A DNA stretch of 64,000 nt from Allorhizobium paknamense (GCF_030815125.1 NZ_JAUSWH010000002.1:124001-188000), one strand, 5' to 3'. Positions 38,442 to 46,861 are shown, counted from the stretch's first letter. Notes: generated by a model from the letters alone, not told the origin. Translations and numbers: made by a program.

Positions 38442-39332
38442 ATGTCACGCATTCAGGCCAATTTATTGCTGCTTCTGGCCGCTGCCATCTGGGGCGGCGG
38501 CTTTGTGGCCCAGTCTACCGCCATGGGGCATATGGAGCCCAACTGGTATAATGCGCTGCGCTTTCTTCTGGCCTCGCTGGCGCTTCTCCCCTTCGCCCTT
38601 TACGAAACGCGCCGTGCGGCAACACCGCTGACCCGCCGCCAGCGGCTGGGTTTTGTGGTGACCGGGATCGCCTTGTTCATTGCCCAGACCTTCCAGCAAT
38701 TCGGTCTGAAATATACCACCGTCACCAATGCCAGCTTTCTCACCGGGCTTTACGTGGTGATGGTGCCGGTGATTGCGGTGGCGGCGCTGCGCCAGAAGCC
38801 GCACTGGATCATATGGCCTGCGGCGCTCGCCTGCCTCATCGGTATTCTGCTGCTGAGCGGCGGCAGCTTGAGCAGGCTGAACGGCGGCGATGGGCTGACC
38901 ATGATCTGCGCGCTGTTCTTTGCGGTGCAGATCACCATGACGGGCCGGTTGATGGCGGGGACACCGCGCCCCATGACGCTTGCCTTCATCCAGTTTGCCG
39001 TAACCGCCGTCTGCGGCCTGATCACCGCCGGGGCGCTGGAGCCGATCCGGCTTGCCGATATCGAAAACGGGCTGGTGCAGATTCTCTATGGCGGTCTCCT
39101 GTCCAGCGGTGCGGCCTTTACGCTGCAGATCGTCGGCCAACGCTATACCACGGCCCCGCAGGCGGCGATTTTTCTCTCGTCGGAGGCGCTGTTCGGGGCG
39201 CTGCTCGGTGCTTTGCTGCTGGGGGAAAGCCTGCCCTTCATTGGCTATATGGGCTGCGGCCTGCTGTTTCTGGCCATGCTTTCCGTGGAAATCGTGCCGG
39301 AATGGAGCAGATTCCGCATGGCATCTTCATAA
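38442..39332 (+). CDS. EamA/DMT-family permease
   Basis: 296 residues with ten predicted membrane helices in two EamA repeats. The first begins ANLLLLLAAAIWGGGFVAQS, with the usual GGGF/Q motif. The second ends LSSEALFGALLGALLLGE. Drug/metabolite transporters of this type export metabolites or amino acids by proton antiport. The substrate cannot be predicted. GAGGG precedes the ATG at about 7 nt. No operon partner. Confidence 0.88.
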   Translation: MSRIQANLLLLLAAAIWGGGFVAQSTAMGHMEPNWYNALRFLLASLALLPFALYETRRAATPLTRRQRLGFVVTGIALFIAQTFQQFGLKYTTVTNASFLTGLYVVMVPVIAVAALRQKPHWIIWPAALACLIGILLLSGGSLSRLNGGDGLTMICALFFAVQITMTGRLMAGTPRPMTLAFIQFAVTAVCGLITAGALEPIRLADIENGLVQILYGGLLSSGAAFTLQIVGQRYTTAPQAAIFLSSEALFGALLGALLLGESLPFIGYMGCGLLFLAMLSVEIVPEWSRFRMASS

Positions 39333-39579
39333 AAATTTAAGATATCGACCAAGTTCCCCCATTGGAAAACTTTACCGCTCAAACGCTTGATTTCAGGGAA
39401 TTTCAAAGGCCGTCACCGCAAACAAGGCAAATTTTTGGCCCAATACCGGGAAAAACCCGGATGGACGGCGTATTTCATCTCCTGCTTGCACGCCGGAATT
39501 GAGCGAATGGTAAAAAAACTTTCTCTTGCCAAGTCGCCACAAACCTAGCACTCTCACGCCGTTCGGGCATTTTTGCGCG

Positions 39580-39777
39580 CGGAAAGACCTTATCATTTCG
39601 AAGCACCGGAGACGCAGAAGTTCCGGGCATCCACAAGGGGACACGACCTTAGGTCGCACTGATCCGGTGGCTGCGGTAGCTGGGACCTTTCCTCACGACA
39701 GGATTGCCCGTCTAACCCCTTCGGGGACTGAGCAATGCTGTCCGCCGATCCCGGACAGAGAGAAAAGGACCTAACGC
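39580..39777 (+). promoter_or_regulatory. Structured 5' leader of the cold-shock gene
   Basis: Upstream of the cold-shock ATG are CCCC-TTC-GGGG (39716-39726) and CTGTCCG/CGGACAG (39738-39744 with 39752-39758). The second hairpin ends about 8 nt before the AAGGA ribosome-binding site. GGTCGCACTGATCC and TAGCTGGGACC can also pair. This fits a long cold-shock mRNA leader that changes fold with temperature. The 5' end is not mapped. The remaining spacer, 39333-39580, shows only a CCGGG/CCCGG hairpin near 39445. Confidence 0.5.
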
Positions 39778-39993
39778 ATGGCCGAAACTGGCATTGTAAA
39801 ATTCTTCAACACCGACAAGGGCTTCGGCTTCATCAAGCCGGACAATGGCGGCGCCGACATCTTCGTGCATATCTCTGCCGTTCAAGCATCCGGTCTTTCC
39901 GGTCTGAGCGAAAACCAGAAAGTCAGCTTTGATACGGAACCGGACCGCCGCGGCAAAGGCCCGAAGGCTGTCAATCTGCAGATCGCAGGCTGA
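39778..39993 (+). CDS. Cold-shock protein, CspA family
   Basis: 71 residues: [20 protein letters not shown] with RNP1 (KGFGFI) and DIFVHISAV with RNP2 (VHI). A single cold-shock domain that binds single-stranded RNA and DNA as an RNA chaperone. AAGGA lies 9 nt before the ATG. The gene has a long structured leader and its own strong terminator, the typical mode for cold-inducible csp genes. Rhizobia carry several paralogues, so I give no gene letter. Confidence 0.95.
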   Translation: MAETGIVKFFNTDKGFGFIKPDNGGADIFVHISAVQASGLSGLSENQKVSFDTEPDRRGKGPKAVNLQIAG

Positions 39994-40025
39994 TTGCCTG
40001 GTTCATTTGTCAAGACAAGCAGCGG

Positions 40026-40050
40026 CCCGGCAGTTTTGCCGGGTTTTTTT
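40026..40050 (+). terminator. Terminator of the cold-shock gene
   Basis: CCCGGC (40026-40031) pairs with GCCGGG (40038-40043), followed by TTTTTTT. Confidence 0.9.
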
Positions 40051-40066
40051 GTCGACGTGATGTCGC

Positions 40067-40714
40067 TCAAAGACCCTTCAGGAAGGGGTTATGGCGGCGC
40101 TCGTCGCCAATGCGGCTGCCGGGGCCATGGCCGCAGATGAAGCCGACGTCGTCACCGAGCGGCAGAACCTTGTCGCGGATGGAATCGAGCAATTGCTGGT
40201 GATTGCCGCCGGGCAGGTCGGTGCGGCCGATGGAGCCGTTGAACAGCACATCGCCGAGATGGGCAAAGCGTAAGGTCCGATTGAAGAAGATGACATGGCC
40301 GGGCGCGTGGCCGGGGCAGTGATAAACTTCGAAACGGTGCTCACCAAAGCTTAGCACCTCGCCGTCCTTCAGGAAGCGATCCGGCACGAGATTGCGAAGC
40401 TTCAGCGGAATGTTGAAACGCGAAACCTGCGCTTCCAGCGTTTCCAGCAATATCCGGTCATCCTCATGCGGGCCGATCACCGGCACGTTCAGCGCCTCGC
40501 GCAGATCCTGCGCGCCGCCGGCATGATCGAGATGGCCATGGGTAATCCAGATTTCCTTGATCGTCAGCCTCTGCTCGGCAATGACGCGCTGGATTTCCTC
40601 GACATCGCCACCCGGATCGATCACGACACCTTCCCTGGTCTCCTGATCGAAGAAAATCGTGCAATTCTGCTGAAACGGCGTAACCGGAATAATGGCGGCT
40701 TGAAACTGACCCAT
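40067..40714 (-). CDS. Metallo-beta-lactamase-fold hydrolase, glyoxalase II-like
   Basis: 215 residues from the ATG at 40714 with AGAGGA just upstream. The metal-binding motif WITHGHLDHAGG (HxHxDH), then HCPGHAPGHVIFF, LGDVLFNGSIGRTDLP and a terminal CGHGPGS. This subgroup (YcbL-like) often hydrolyses S-lactoylglutathione (glyoxalase II activity), but the substrate is unproven here. Cytoplasmic. Two tandem palindromic repeats lie 33 bp upstream of the start, inside its 5' region. Confidence 0.88.
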   Translation of the reverse strand: MGQFQAAIIPVTPFQQNCTIFFDQETREGVVIDPGGDVEEIQRVIAEQRLTIKEIWITHGHLDHAGGAQDLREALNVPVIGPHEDDRILLETLEAQVSRFNIPLKLRNLVPDRFLKDGEVLSFGEHRFEVYHCPGHAPGHVIFFNRTLRFAHLGDVLFNGSIGRTDLPGGNHQQLLDSIRDKVLPLGDDVGFICGHGPGSRIGDERRHNPFLKGL

Positions 40715-40747
40715 GACGTCCTCTCGCTTTGACGTCTTTTGCATAAA

Positions 40748-40845
40748 GCAGGTCCAGGAAAAGTGGCAACCGGTTTTCCGTTCGGACCTGCGTGAAGAAA
40801 GCCAGGTCCAGGAAAAGTGGCAACCGGTTTTCCGTCCGGACCTGT
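40748..40845. repeat. Two tandem RIME-like units with AGGTCC stems
   Basis: Direct copies at 40748-40791 and 40802-40845, each with CAGGTCCAGGAAAAGTGG on the left and GGACCTG on the right. The arms differ from the usual GCATTTCC/GGAAATGC at paired positions, so pairing is kept by compensatory changes. Second palindromes are absent. Confidence 0.85.
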
Positions 40846-40856
40846 AAGGCAAGATG

Positions 40857-41036
40857 TCAGGGTGCAGTCGTGGCCGCAACGGCCAGTTCCGGTTCGCTCA
40901 TCAAAAGCGAGGGCAGGGCGAGGTTGCCGAGAAGCAGGGCCGTGACGGCAATCTTCAGGGAAAACACCAGGATCATCACCGGCTTGAGGCTGACCTCTAC
41001 CGATTCGTCTTCCTGTGCCGGGCTCAGCTCGCTCAT
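40857..41036 (-). CDS. Small single-pass membrane protein
   Basis: 59 residues: MSELSPAQEDESVEVSLKP, a hydrophobic helix MILVFSLKIAVTALLLGNLA, and a short Ala-rich tail ending AVAATTAP. The ATG at 41036 has AGGAG 6 nt upstream, an ideal spacing, and the hydrophobic pattern is unlikely by chance. No family is recognised. It sits between the tandem repeats and element B, transcribed toward the metallo-hydrolase gene. Likely a small inner-membrane protein. Confidence 0.6.
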   Translation of the reverse strand: MSELSPAQEDESVEVSLKPVMILVFSLKIAVTALLLGNLALPSLLMSEPELAVAATTAP

Positions 41037-41304
41037 TACCGTCTCCTGTCCGCTTCCTGCCGCATAAAGGCCTGAATCGGATTTTGGTTTCATCGATCCT
41101 GCAATTTTCAATGATTTGCGTCCGGACAAAGGCAGATGACCGGTTCTGTCGCGGTTGCCAACTGCTATCTCGGGCTCTGTTGCGCTTATGCAGCATTTTC
41201 TGCCGGGGTCTGTTTTCCTCCCAAACCGGCTTTGCCGGGGAAAAGCCTTTTTCCGCATGGAGTTTTGCCCGTTACAGCCGTAAGTTTGCCGTGAAAACGG
41301 GCTA
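41037..41304. other. Intergenic region upstream of the MarR gene
   Basis: About 270 bp, moderately AT-richer than the flanks. No gene is seen. It probably holds the promoters of the small membrane protein and of the marR-type operon, now partly separated from that operon by element B. Confidence 0.4.
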
Positions 41305-41412
41305 CTGCATCATTCCTTAAATCGGAATCGATTTAAGGATAAAATTATGCAGCAGATGTAAAGCGTTACAGCGAACCTTTGTGCGCCATATATGGCGCAC
41401 AAAGGTTCGCTG
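41305..41412 (+). mobile_element. Element B copy 3 (108 bp) at the 5' end of the MarR gene
   Basis: CTGCATCATTCCTTAAATCG at the left, GGTTCGCTG at the right, flanked by TA (41303-41304 and 41413-41414). Its second hairpin is a perfect 48-bp palindrome (41367-41414). It ends 7 bp before the ATG at 41420. Confidence 0.85.
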
Positions 41413-41419
41413 TAGGCTC

Positions 41420-41968
41420 ATGAATGAGCGAAGCCGGTCCAGACAGGGAAAGAACAACGTGCAAAAACGGGCACCTGCGAACGCCGCCCCGAAACCGCTG
41501 CCGGACCTGCCGAAGGTCGACGACAAGAGCATCGATTTCGAGACCATCGAATTGCTGTTCTTCGCCTATCGCGATTTCATCTCCGATCCGGACGGCATTC
41601 TGGAAAAGATCGGTTATGGCCGGGCGCATCACCGGGTCGTCTATTTCGTTTCCCGCAGGCCGGGCATGACGGTGGCCGATCTTCTGTCCATCCTCAGGAT
41701 CACCAAGCAGAGCCTGGCGCGGGTGCTGAAGGAACTGATCGATGCCGGCTATATCCGCCAGATGACGGGGCCTGCCGATCGCCGGCAGCGGCGGCTTTAC
41801 CCGACGCTGGCCGGGCGGGAACTGGCGCTGGCGCTCAGCGATCCGCAATCGCGCCGGGTCAGCCGGGCCTATGAGACCCTTTCCGAGAATGAGCGAGCCG
41901 GTGTAAAAGCGTTTCTGGCCGCCATGCGCAGCGGGGATGACGCGGACAAGACCGCCCTGGAGGAATGA
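41420..41968 (+). CDS. petP: MarR-family transcriptional regulator, PetP-like
   Basis: Up to 182 residues from the ATG at 41420. A GTG at 41459 preceded by AGGGAAAG is an alternative start with a better ribosome-binding site. The winged helix is clear: MTVADLLSILRITKQSLARV, LKELIDAGYIRQMTGPADRR and LYPTLAGRELA. A four-base overlap couples it to an OmpR-type response regulator. This MarR-regulator pair matches petP-petR of Rhodobacter capsulatus, where the regulators are needed for bc1 expression. The symbol is by this analogy. Element B ends 7 bp upstream of the ATG and may have replaced the original leader. Confidence 0.8.
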   Translation: MNERSRSRQGKNNVQKRAPANAAPKPLPDLPKVDDKSIDFETIELLFFAYRDFISDPDGILEKIGYGRAHHRVVYFVSRRPGMTVADLLSILRITKQSLARVLKELIDAGYIRQMTGPADRRQRRLYPTLAGRELALALSDPQSRRVSRAYETLSENERAGVKAFLAAMRSGDDADKTALEE

Positions 41969-42672
41969 GCAGCATGCGAAAGGTGCATTTGACCGACGAT
42001 GCCCCCCATCTTCTCGTGGTGGATGACGATACGCGCATTCGCGATCTGCTGCTGCGCTATCTGACAGATCAGGGCTTTCGCGTCACCGTTGCCGCCGATG
42101 CACAGGAGGCGCGCCGCAAGCTGGAAGGCTTAAGCTTCGATCTTCTGGTGCTGGATGTGATGATGCCGGGCGAAAACGGCCTGTCGCTGACCAAGTATAT
42201 TTCGGCCCAAAACCGTGCCCCCGTCATTTTGCTCACCGCCCGCTCCGAGGCCGATTCGCGCATCGCCGGTCTTGAGGCCGGGGCCGATGATTATCTGGCC
42301 AAGCCTTTCGATCCGCGCGAACTGGTGCTGCGCATCAACAATATCCTGAAGCGCAATGTTCAGAACGAAACACCGAAGATCGAGCAGGTGATGTTCGGGC
42401 CTTATAACTTCTCGCTGTCGCGCAAGGAGCTGAAGAAGGGCAGCGAGGTCATTCACCTGACGGATCGCGAGCAGGAGATCATGAGCCTCTTCGCCGGGCG
42501 GGCGGGGGAGACCATTCCCCGCCATGAACTGGTGGGGGAGGAGGCGGATGTGGGTGAGCGCACCATCGACGTGCAGATCAACCGCCTGCGCCGCAAGATC
42601 GAGGAAGACCCGGCCAATCCGGTCTGGCTGCAAACCGTGCGCGGCATCGGCTACCGCCTCAGCCGGGATTGA
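41965..42672 (+). CDS. petR: OmpR-family response regulator, PetR-like
   Basis: 235 residues: a receiver with LLVVDDDTRIRDLL (acid pocket), phospho-acceptor Asp in LLVLDVMMPGENG, LTARSE and the conserved Lys in DDYLAKPFDPREL; then an OmpR winged helix (LTDREQEIMSLFAGRAGE, ADVGERTIDVQINRLRRK). The receiver is canonical, so control by phosphorylation is expected, probably by the adjacent histidine kinase. The start overlaps the MarR gene stop (ATGA) with GGAGG directly upstream. The petR name rests on gene order and on resemblance to the R. capsulatus regulator. Confidence 0.88.
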   Translation: MSSMRKVHLTDDAPHLLVVDDDTRIRDLLLRYLTDQGFRVTVAADAQEARRKLEGLSFDLLVLDVMMPGENGLSLTKYISAQNRAPVILLTARSEADSRIAGLEAGADDYLAKPFDPRELVLRINNILKRNVQNETPKIEQVMFGPYNFSLSRKELKKGSEVIHLTDREQEIMSLFAGRAGETIPRHELVGEEADVGERTIDVQINRLRRKIEEDPANPVWLQTVRGIGYRLSRD

Positions 42673-42677
42673 CCGGC

Positions 42678-44057
42678 ATGACCTGGCGGGATGCCCTCGG
42701 ACGGCTGTTTTCGCGGCGGGTGTCCTGGCTGGACCTGCGCTGGTTCAGCCGCTGGCTGCGGCGGCAATTGCCGAGCGGCCTGTTTGCGCGCTCGCTGCTG
42801 ATCATCATCCTGCCCATGCTGATCTTGCAGACGGTGCTGCTCTTCGTGTTCATGGAGCGGCACTGGCAGATGGTGACGCAGCGCCTTTCCGCCTCGGTCA
42901 CGCGCGACATTTCCGCCATTATCGAGCTTCTCGATACCTATCCGCAGGATACGGAGAAGACCTTGCAAATGGCGCGCCAGCGGCTTGGCCTGATTGCCTC
43001 GCTGGAGAAAAATGGTGAGCTTCCGGCCCCCCGGCCACGGCCTTTCTTTTCCATTCTCGACCAGTTGCTAAGCGATGAGCTGCGCAATCAGATCAAGCGG
43101 CCCTTCTGGATCGACACGGTGGGCGATTCCCCGCTGATCGAAATCCGTATCCAGCTCGATGACCGCATTCTGCGCATCTTCGCCCGCCGCAACCAGGCCT
43201 ATGCGTCCAACACGCATATCTTCCTGCTGTGGATGTTCGGCACCTCGCTGGTGCTGATCATCATCTCCACGCTGTTTTTGCGCGGCCAGATCCGTCCGAT
43301 CCTGGCGCTGGCGGAGGCGGCGGAAAGCTTCGGCAAGGGCCAGCCCATGCCGCAGCAGTTCAGCCCGCGCGGCGCCGATGAAATCCGCCGCGCCGGCATG
43401 GCGTTCATTCTGATGCGCGAGCGTATCGAGCGGCAGATGGAACAGCGCACCGCCATGCTGAGCGGCGTGAGCCATGATTTGCGCACCATTCTCACCCGGT
43501 TCAAGCTGCAACTGGCCATTGCCGGTGACAATCCCGATCTTGAGCCGCTGCATGAGGATGTTGAGGCCATGCAGTCGATGCTGGAGGGCTATCTTGCCTT
43601 TGCCAAGGGAGAGGCCGAGGAGGATTTCGGCAGCTTCAACCTGCGCGACATGCTGGAAAAAATCCGGGACGACTTCGCGCTGCACGGCAAGAGCTTCGAT
43701 TACCGGCTGGAGGGGGATGACATGGTGCGGGTGCGCCCGCAGGCCTTCTGGCGGCTTGTCGGCAATATCGCGACCAATGGCCGCCGCTATGCCAATCATG
43801 TTCAGGTGGAGGCGCGCCATACGGCGAAATGGCTAGTGGTGGTCTTCGACGATGACGGCCCCGGCATTCCGCCGGAAGCGCGGGAAGATGTGTTCAAACC
43901 CTTCTTCCGGCTGGATGAGGCTCGCAATCAGGATGCCTCCGGCACGGGCCTTGGCCTTGCCATTGCCCGCGACATCGCCCGCAGCCATGGTGGCAATGTC
44001 ACGCTCGGCGACAGCCCGCTGGGCGGCCTCAGGGCCACCATTCGCATTCCGGTGTGA
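42678..44057 (+). CDS. Sensor histidine kinase, EnvZ-like
   Basis: 459 residues from the ATG at 42678. TM1 SLLIIILPMLILQTVLLFVF, a periplasmic domain of about 130 residues, TM2 IFLLWMFGTSLVLIIISTLF, HAMP, dimerisation helix with the phospho-acceptor in SGVSHDLRTILTRFKLQL, N-box NIATNGRRYA, G1 DDDGPGIPP, and G2 ASGTGLGLAIA. This is a full canonical kinase of the EnvZ type and the natural partner of the response regulator 5 bp upstream. The three genes form one operon. The signal is unknown. Confidence 0.93.
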   Translation: MTWRDALGRLFSRRVSWLDLRWFSRWLRRQLPSGLFARSLLIIILPMLILQTVLLFVFMERHWQMVTQRLSASVTRDISAIIELLDTYPQDTEKTLQMARQRLGLIASLEKNGELPAPRPRPFFSILDQLLSDELRNQIKRPFWIDTVGDSPLIEIRIQLDDRILRIFARRNQAYASNTHIFLLWMFGTSLVLIIISTLFLRGQIRPILALAEAAESFGKGQPMPQQFSPRGADEIRRAGMAFILMRERIERQMEQRTAMLSGVSHDLRTILTRFKLQLAIAGDNPDLEPLHEDVEAMQSMLEGYLAFAKGEAEEDFGSFNLRDMLEKIRDDFALHGKSFDYRLEGDDMVRVRPQAFWRLVGNIATNGRRYANHVQVEARHTAKWLVVVFDDDGPGIPPEAREDVFKPFFRLDEARNQDASGTGLGLAIARDIARSHGGNVTLGDSPLGGLRATIRIPV

Positions 44058-44064
44058 AGGAAAA

Positions 44065-44086
44065 TCCCCGGCGCACAGCCGGGAAT
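44065..44086 (-). terminator. Possible weak terminator of the OpgC-like gene
   Basis: CCCGGC (44067-44072) / GCCGGG (44078-44083) lies between convergent genes. Only on the minus strand does it lead into a short T run. Confidence 0.35.
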
Positions 44087-44091
44087 GATGA

Positions 44092-45339
44092 TCAGAGCTT
44101 GCCGGGAACCGCGCGCCCCGTGGGCGCGGTTGCTTTTGCCGTGGCAGGCACAGGCACCTTTTTCGGCTCGGGAGCCGGGGTGAAATAGGTTTCCCGCTCG
44201 CGATAGATTGCCGGGATCGCCAGCAGCGAGACGCAAAAGACGGCGATCAGCGTCTTGGAGGCTTCCGAGAAGGGGCCGATGCGGCCATCGATGTATTTGA
44301 CCGCAAACACGATCAGCACATGCCAGACATAGACATGCAGGGAATGGCGGCCGATAAGCTGCAGGAAGCTTAGCGAAAACACGCTGTTGATGCCCCCGGC
44401 AATGCGGCGGATGAGAGCGCTGTCATGGCGCGGCCCCGCAATCAGCAGCCAGGCGATCACGAAGGCGAGCGAGGCAAAATTCAACAGGTAGACCGGGCCG
44501 AAATCGGCGCGCACTTCCATGCTGCCGAATTTTTGCAGCACGAAGTCCGGCAGCCAGCCATGGGCCGTGAGGATACGCAGCGGCAGGAAGAATAGCAGTA
44601 CGGCAGCCGCGGCCTTCACCAGCAGCGTATTTTCCGGGCTGAAGACCTTCTGCCATTCGATCTGGCGGGTAGCCGTCAGGCTGCCTGCGATCAGGCCGGA
44701 GAAAAACACGATCTGCCAGCCCAGCAGGTTGAAGCTGGCGCGAATGCCTTCGCTTTCCGACTGCGACAGCAGCCCGTCGATGGGATAGGTGATCATCCGG
44801 TGCAGACCAAGCTGGCCAGCCATCCACACGATCAGCGAGCCGATAGCGACAGTGGCCCAGCGCCCGCTGATGCACAGCCAGATCAGGCCCGGCGCGAAGA
44901 TCATGTAAACGATATATTGCGGCAGGATATCCATGAAGGTCGGCTGGAACAGGAAGGTCGCGATGGAGCCCAGCCGCAGCGGATCGTTGAGATGGGTGAC
45001 ACCCAGCCAGTCCTGCCAGATGGCGGTGGCCCCCGGCAGCACGAAGCGCGCCGCCAGCACGATCAGGATGATGCCCATGGCGTAACGGTAAAGCTCGAAG
45101 GCACGAGCCCAGATGCGCTCGCGGGCGCTGTCATAGCCGCTCTTGATCATCTTGCGGCCATAGACCATGCCCACCAGCAGGCCGGACATGAAGACGAAGC
45201 CCTGTGCATCTTCCACGAAGGTGAATTGCCGATGGTTGATTTCCACCAGCAGGTAGCCGCCTGTGAAGATCAGGTGGTTGAGCATCATGAATACGAGGAA
45301 ATATCCCCGCATGCCATCCAGAACATCTAATCTTTTCAC
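44092..45339 (-). CDS. OpgC-family membrane acyltransferase
   Basis: 415 residues from a GTG at 45339 with GGGAG 8 nt upstream. RLDVLDGMRGYFLVFMMLNH is the OpgC-type N-terminus, with the acidic residue and the following membrane His. About ten helices follow, and a Pro/Ala/Lys-rich cytoplasmic tail (PAPEPKKVPVPATAKA). OpgC proteins put succinyl groups on osmoregulated periplasmic glucans. In rhizobia the substrate would be cyclic beta-1,2-glucan. No glucan synthase gene lies nearby. Confidence 0.88.
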   Translation of the reverse strand: MKRLDVLDGMRGYFLVFMMLNHLIFTGGYLLVEINHRQFTFVEDAQGFVFMSGLLVGMVYGRKMIKSGYDSARERIWARAFELYRYAMGIILIVLAARFVLPGATAIWQDWLGVTHLNDPLRLGSIATFLFQPTFMDILPQYIVYMIFAPGLIWLCISGRWATVAIGSLIVWMAGQLGLHRMITYPIDGLLSQSESEGIRASFNLLGWQIVFFSGLIAGSLTATRQIEWQKVFSPENTLLVKAAAAVLLFFLPLRILTAHGWLPDFVLQKFGSMEVRADFGPVYLLNFASLAFVIAWLLIAGPRHDSALIRRIAGGINSVFSLSFLQLIGRHSLHVYVWHVLIVFAVKYIDGRIGPFSEASKTLIAVFCVSLLAIPAIYRERETYFTPAPEPKKVPVPATAKATAPTGRAVPGKL

Positions 45340-45611
45340 GGCTTTGGCTCCCGCGTTCCATCCGGCGGGCTGATTGCGCGACCAGCCTTGCCCTTGGTTG
45401 TCTGATGTCGGATGCCATGGCCGAGAGCATCTGGCTGCAGCATCCGGACCTGTCCCCGCGGCCCTTGATCTGCCTTGTCGCTTCGTATCGTGGTGACATT
45501 ACGGCAAACCGGCTATAGGACGGAGCAGGCGAGAGGACAACGGGGATTTGCGTCAAAGGTTCCGATTTCAACTGCTTGTGAGCAGACGTGTGAAATCGCG
45601 AGCAGGCCTGA

Positions 45612-46703
45612 TTACAATCCCAGCGCCGAGAGCATGATGAAGGTGGCGAACAGGATGAAATGCGTCATGCCTTCGATAGCGTTGGTCTCGCCATCGTTGA
45701 GATTGATGGCTGCTGCAATCAGCGTAATCGTCACCATCACCGTCTGGACCGGGCTCATCGCCATGGTGAAGGGCTGGCCGGTATAAAGCGCAATCGCCTC
45801 CATCACCGGCACGGTGAGAATGACCGTGGACAGCGATGCCCCCATGGCAATGTTGACGGTGGCCTGCATGCGGTTATGCAGGGCGGCGCGCAGTGCCGTC
45901 ATGATTTCCGGGGCGGCGGAAATCGCAGCCACGAGAATGGCCATGATGGCGACCGGCGCGCCGGTTCCCTTCAGCCCTTCTGTGAGGAAGCCGGACATGA
46001 ATTCCGCCAGAACGCCGATCAGCACCACGCCGAACAGGATGACGCCGATGGAAAGCGCCAGCGGCTCGTGTTTCGCCTCGTGACTCGGGTTCTCAGCGGT
46101 GGGCGTATTGCGGCGCGGATAGCTGTAGCTGAAGAAATAGCTGTGTGGCCCCACCTGCATGCGCAGAAAAAGGCCGTAAAGCGCCAGCATGGCGGCGATG
46201 GTAAAGGCGGAATAATAGTGCCATTTCTCCCCCGGCACGAATTCCGGCACGATCATTGAAATGCCCATGGCGGTCAGGATCATCACCCCATAGGTCTTGC
46301 CGGAATCGTCATTATAAGGCTGCTCGCCATGGCGCAGTCCGCCGAGCAGGGCGGCAAGACCGAGAATGCCGTTGATATCCAGCATCACCGCCGAATAGAT
46401 CGTATCCCGCACCAGGGTGGGAGAACTTTCCCCCTGCATCATGATGGCGAGAATCAGCACTTCCACCGCCACTGCCGAGAGCGTCAGGATCATGGTGCCA
46501 TAGGGATCGCCCACCTTATGGGCCAGCAATTCGGCGTGGTGCGCCACCCGCAGCGAGGCGATCAGAATGCCCCCCACCAGCACCGCCGCCACGGCGATCA
46601 GCACCAGGCGGCTCTGTTCGGCCAGTTGATGTTCAGCAAGAAAGGCTGCAAGCGCAAGACAAAGGGGGAGGAGGAGGGATTTTTCCTTGGTCAATGCGGT
46701 CAC
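45612..46703 (-). CDS. Ca2+/H+ antiporter, ChaA family
   Basis: 363 residues, about eleven helices in two halves. Each half carries an alpha-repeat: DPYGTMILTLSAVAVEVLIL in the first and AILVAAISAAPEIMTALRAA in the second, with the acidic residues that bind cation. A hydrophilic loop (YPRRNTPTAENPSHEAKHEP) links the halves. CaCA-superfamily ChaA members export Ca2+, or Na+/K+ at high pH, in exchange for protons. Close to the rhizobial protein labelled ionic transporter y4hA. Single gene with no partner. Confidence 0.9.
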   Translation of the reverse strand: MTALTKEKSLLLPLCLALAAFLAEHQLAEQSRLVLIAVAAVLVGGILIASLRVAHHAELLAHKVGDPYGTMILTLSAVAVEVLILAIMMQGESSPTLVRDTIYSAVMLDINGILGLAALLGGLRHGEQPYNDDSGKTYGVMILTAMGISMIVPEFVPGEKWHYYSAFTIAAMLALYGLFLRMQVGPHSYFFSYSYPRRNTPTAENPSHEAKHEPLALSIGVILFGVVLIGVLAEFMSGFLTEGLKGTGAPVAIMAILVAAISAAPEIMTALRAALHNRMQATVNIAMGASLSTVILTVPVMEAIALYTGQPFTMAMSPVQTVMVTITLIAAAINLNDGETNAIEGMTHFILFATFIMLSALGL

Positions 46704-46861
46704 TTTGGGCGGGCCTTTCTCAGAGGGATTGTTGAAAATGGCGTGGTTTTTTCGGGGTTCAGGTCTGGAATATGCATTGGCGGCAAACGTCCGAGCACAA
46801 TTTGCAGTTCCGCCGAGAAGATGAGATAGTCTTGTTGCGGGAGGATGATGCGGTCAATATT

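Noticed and set aside
41381-41419. Upstream in-frame ATG for the MarR gene
   Set aside because: It lies inside the perfect palindrome of element B and would put element-derived residues at the N-terminus.
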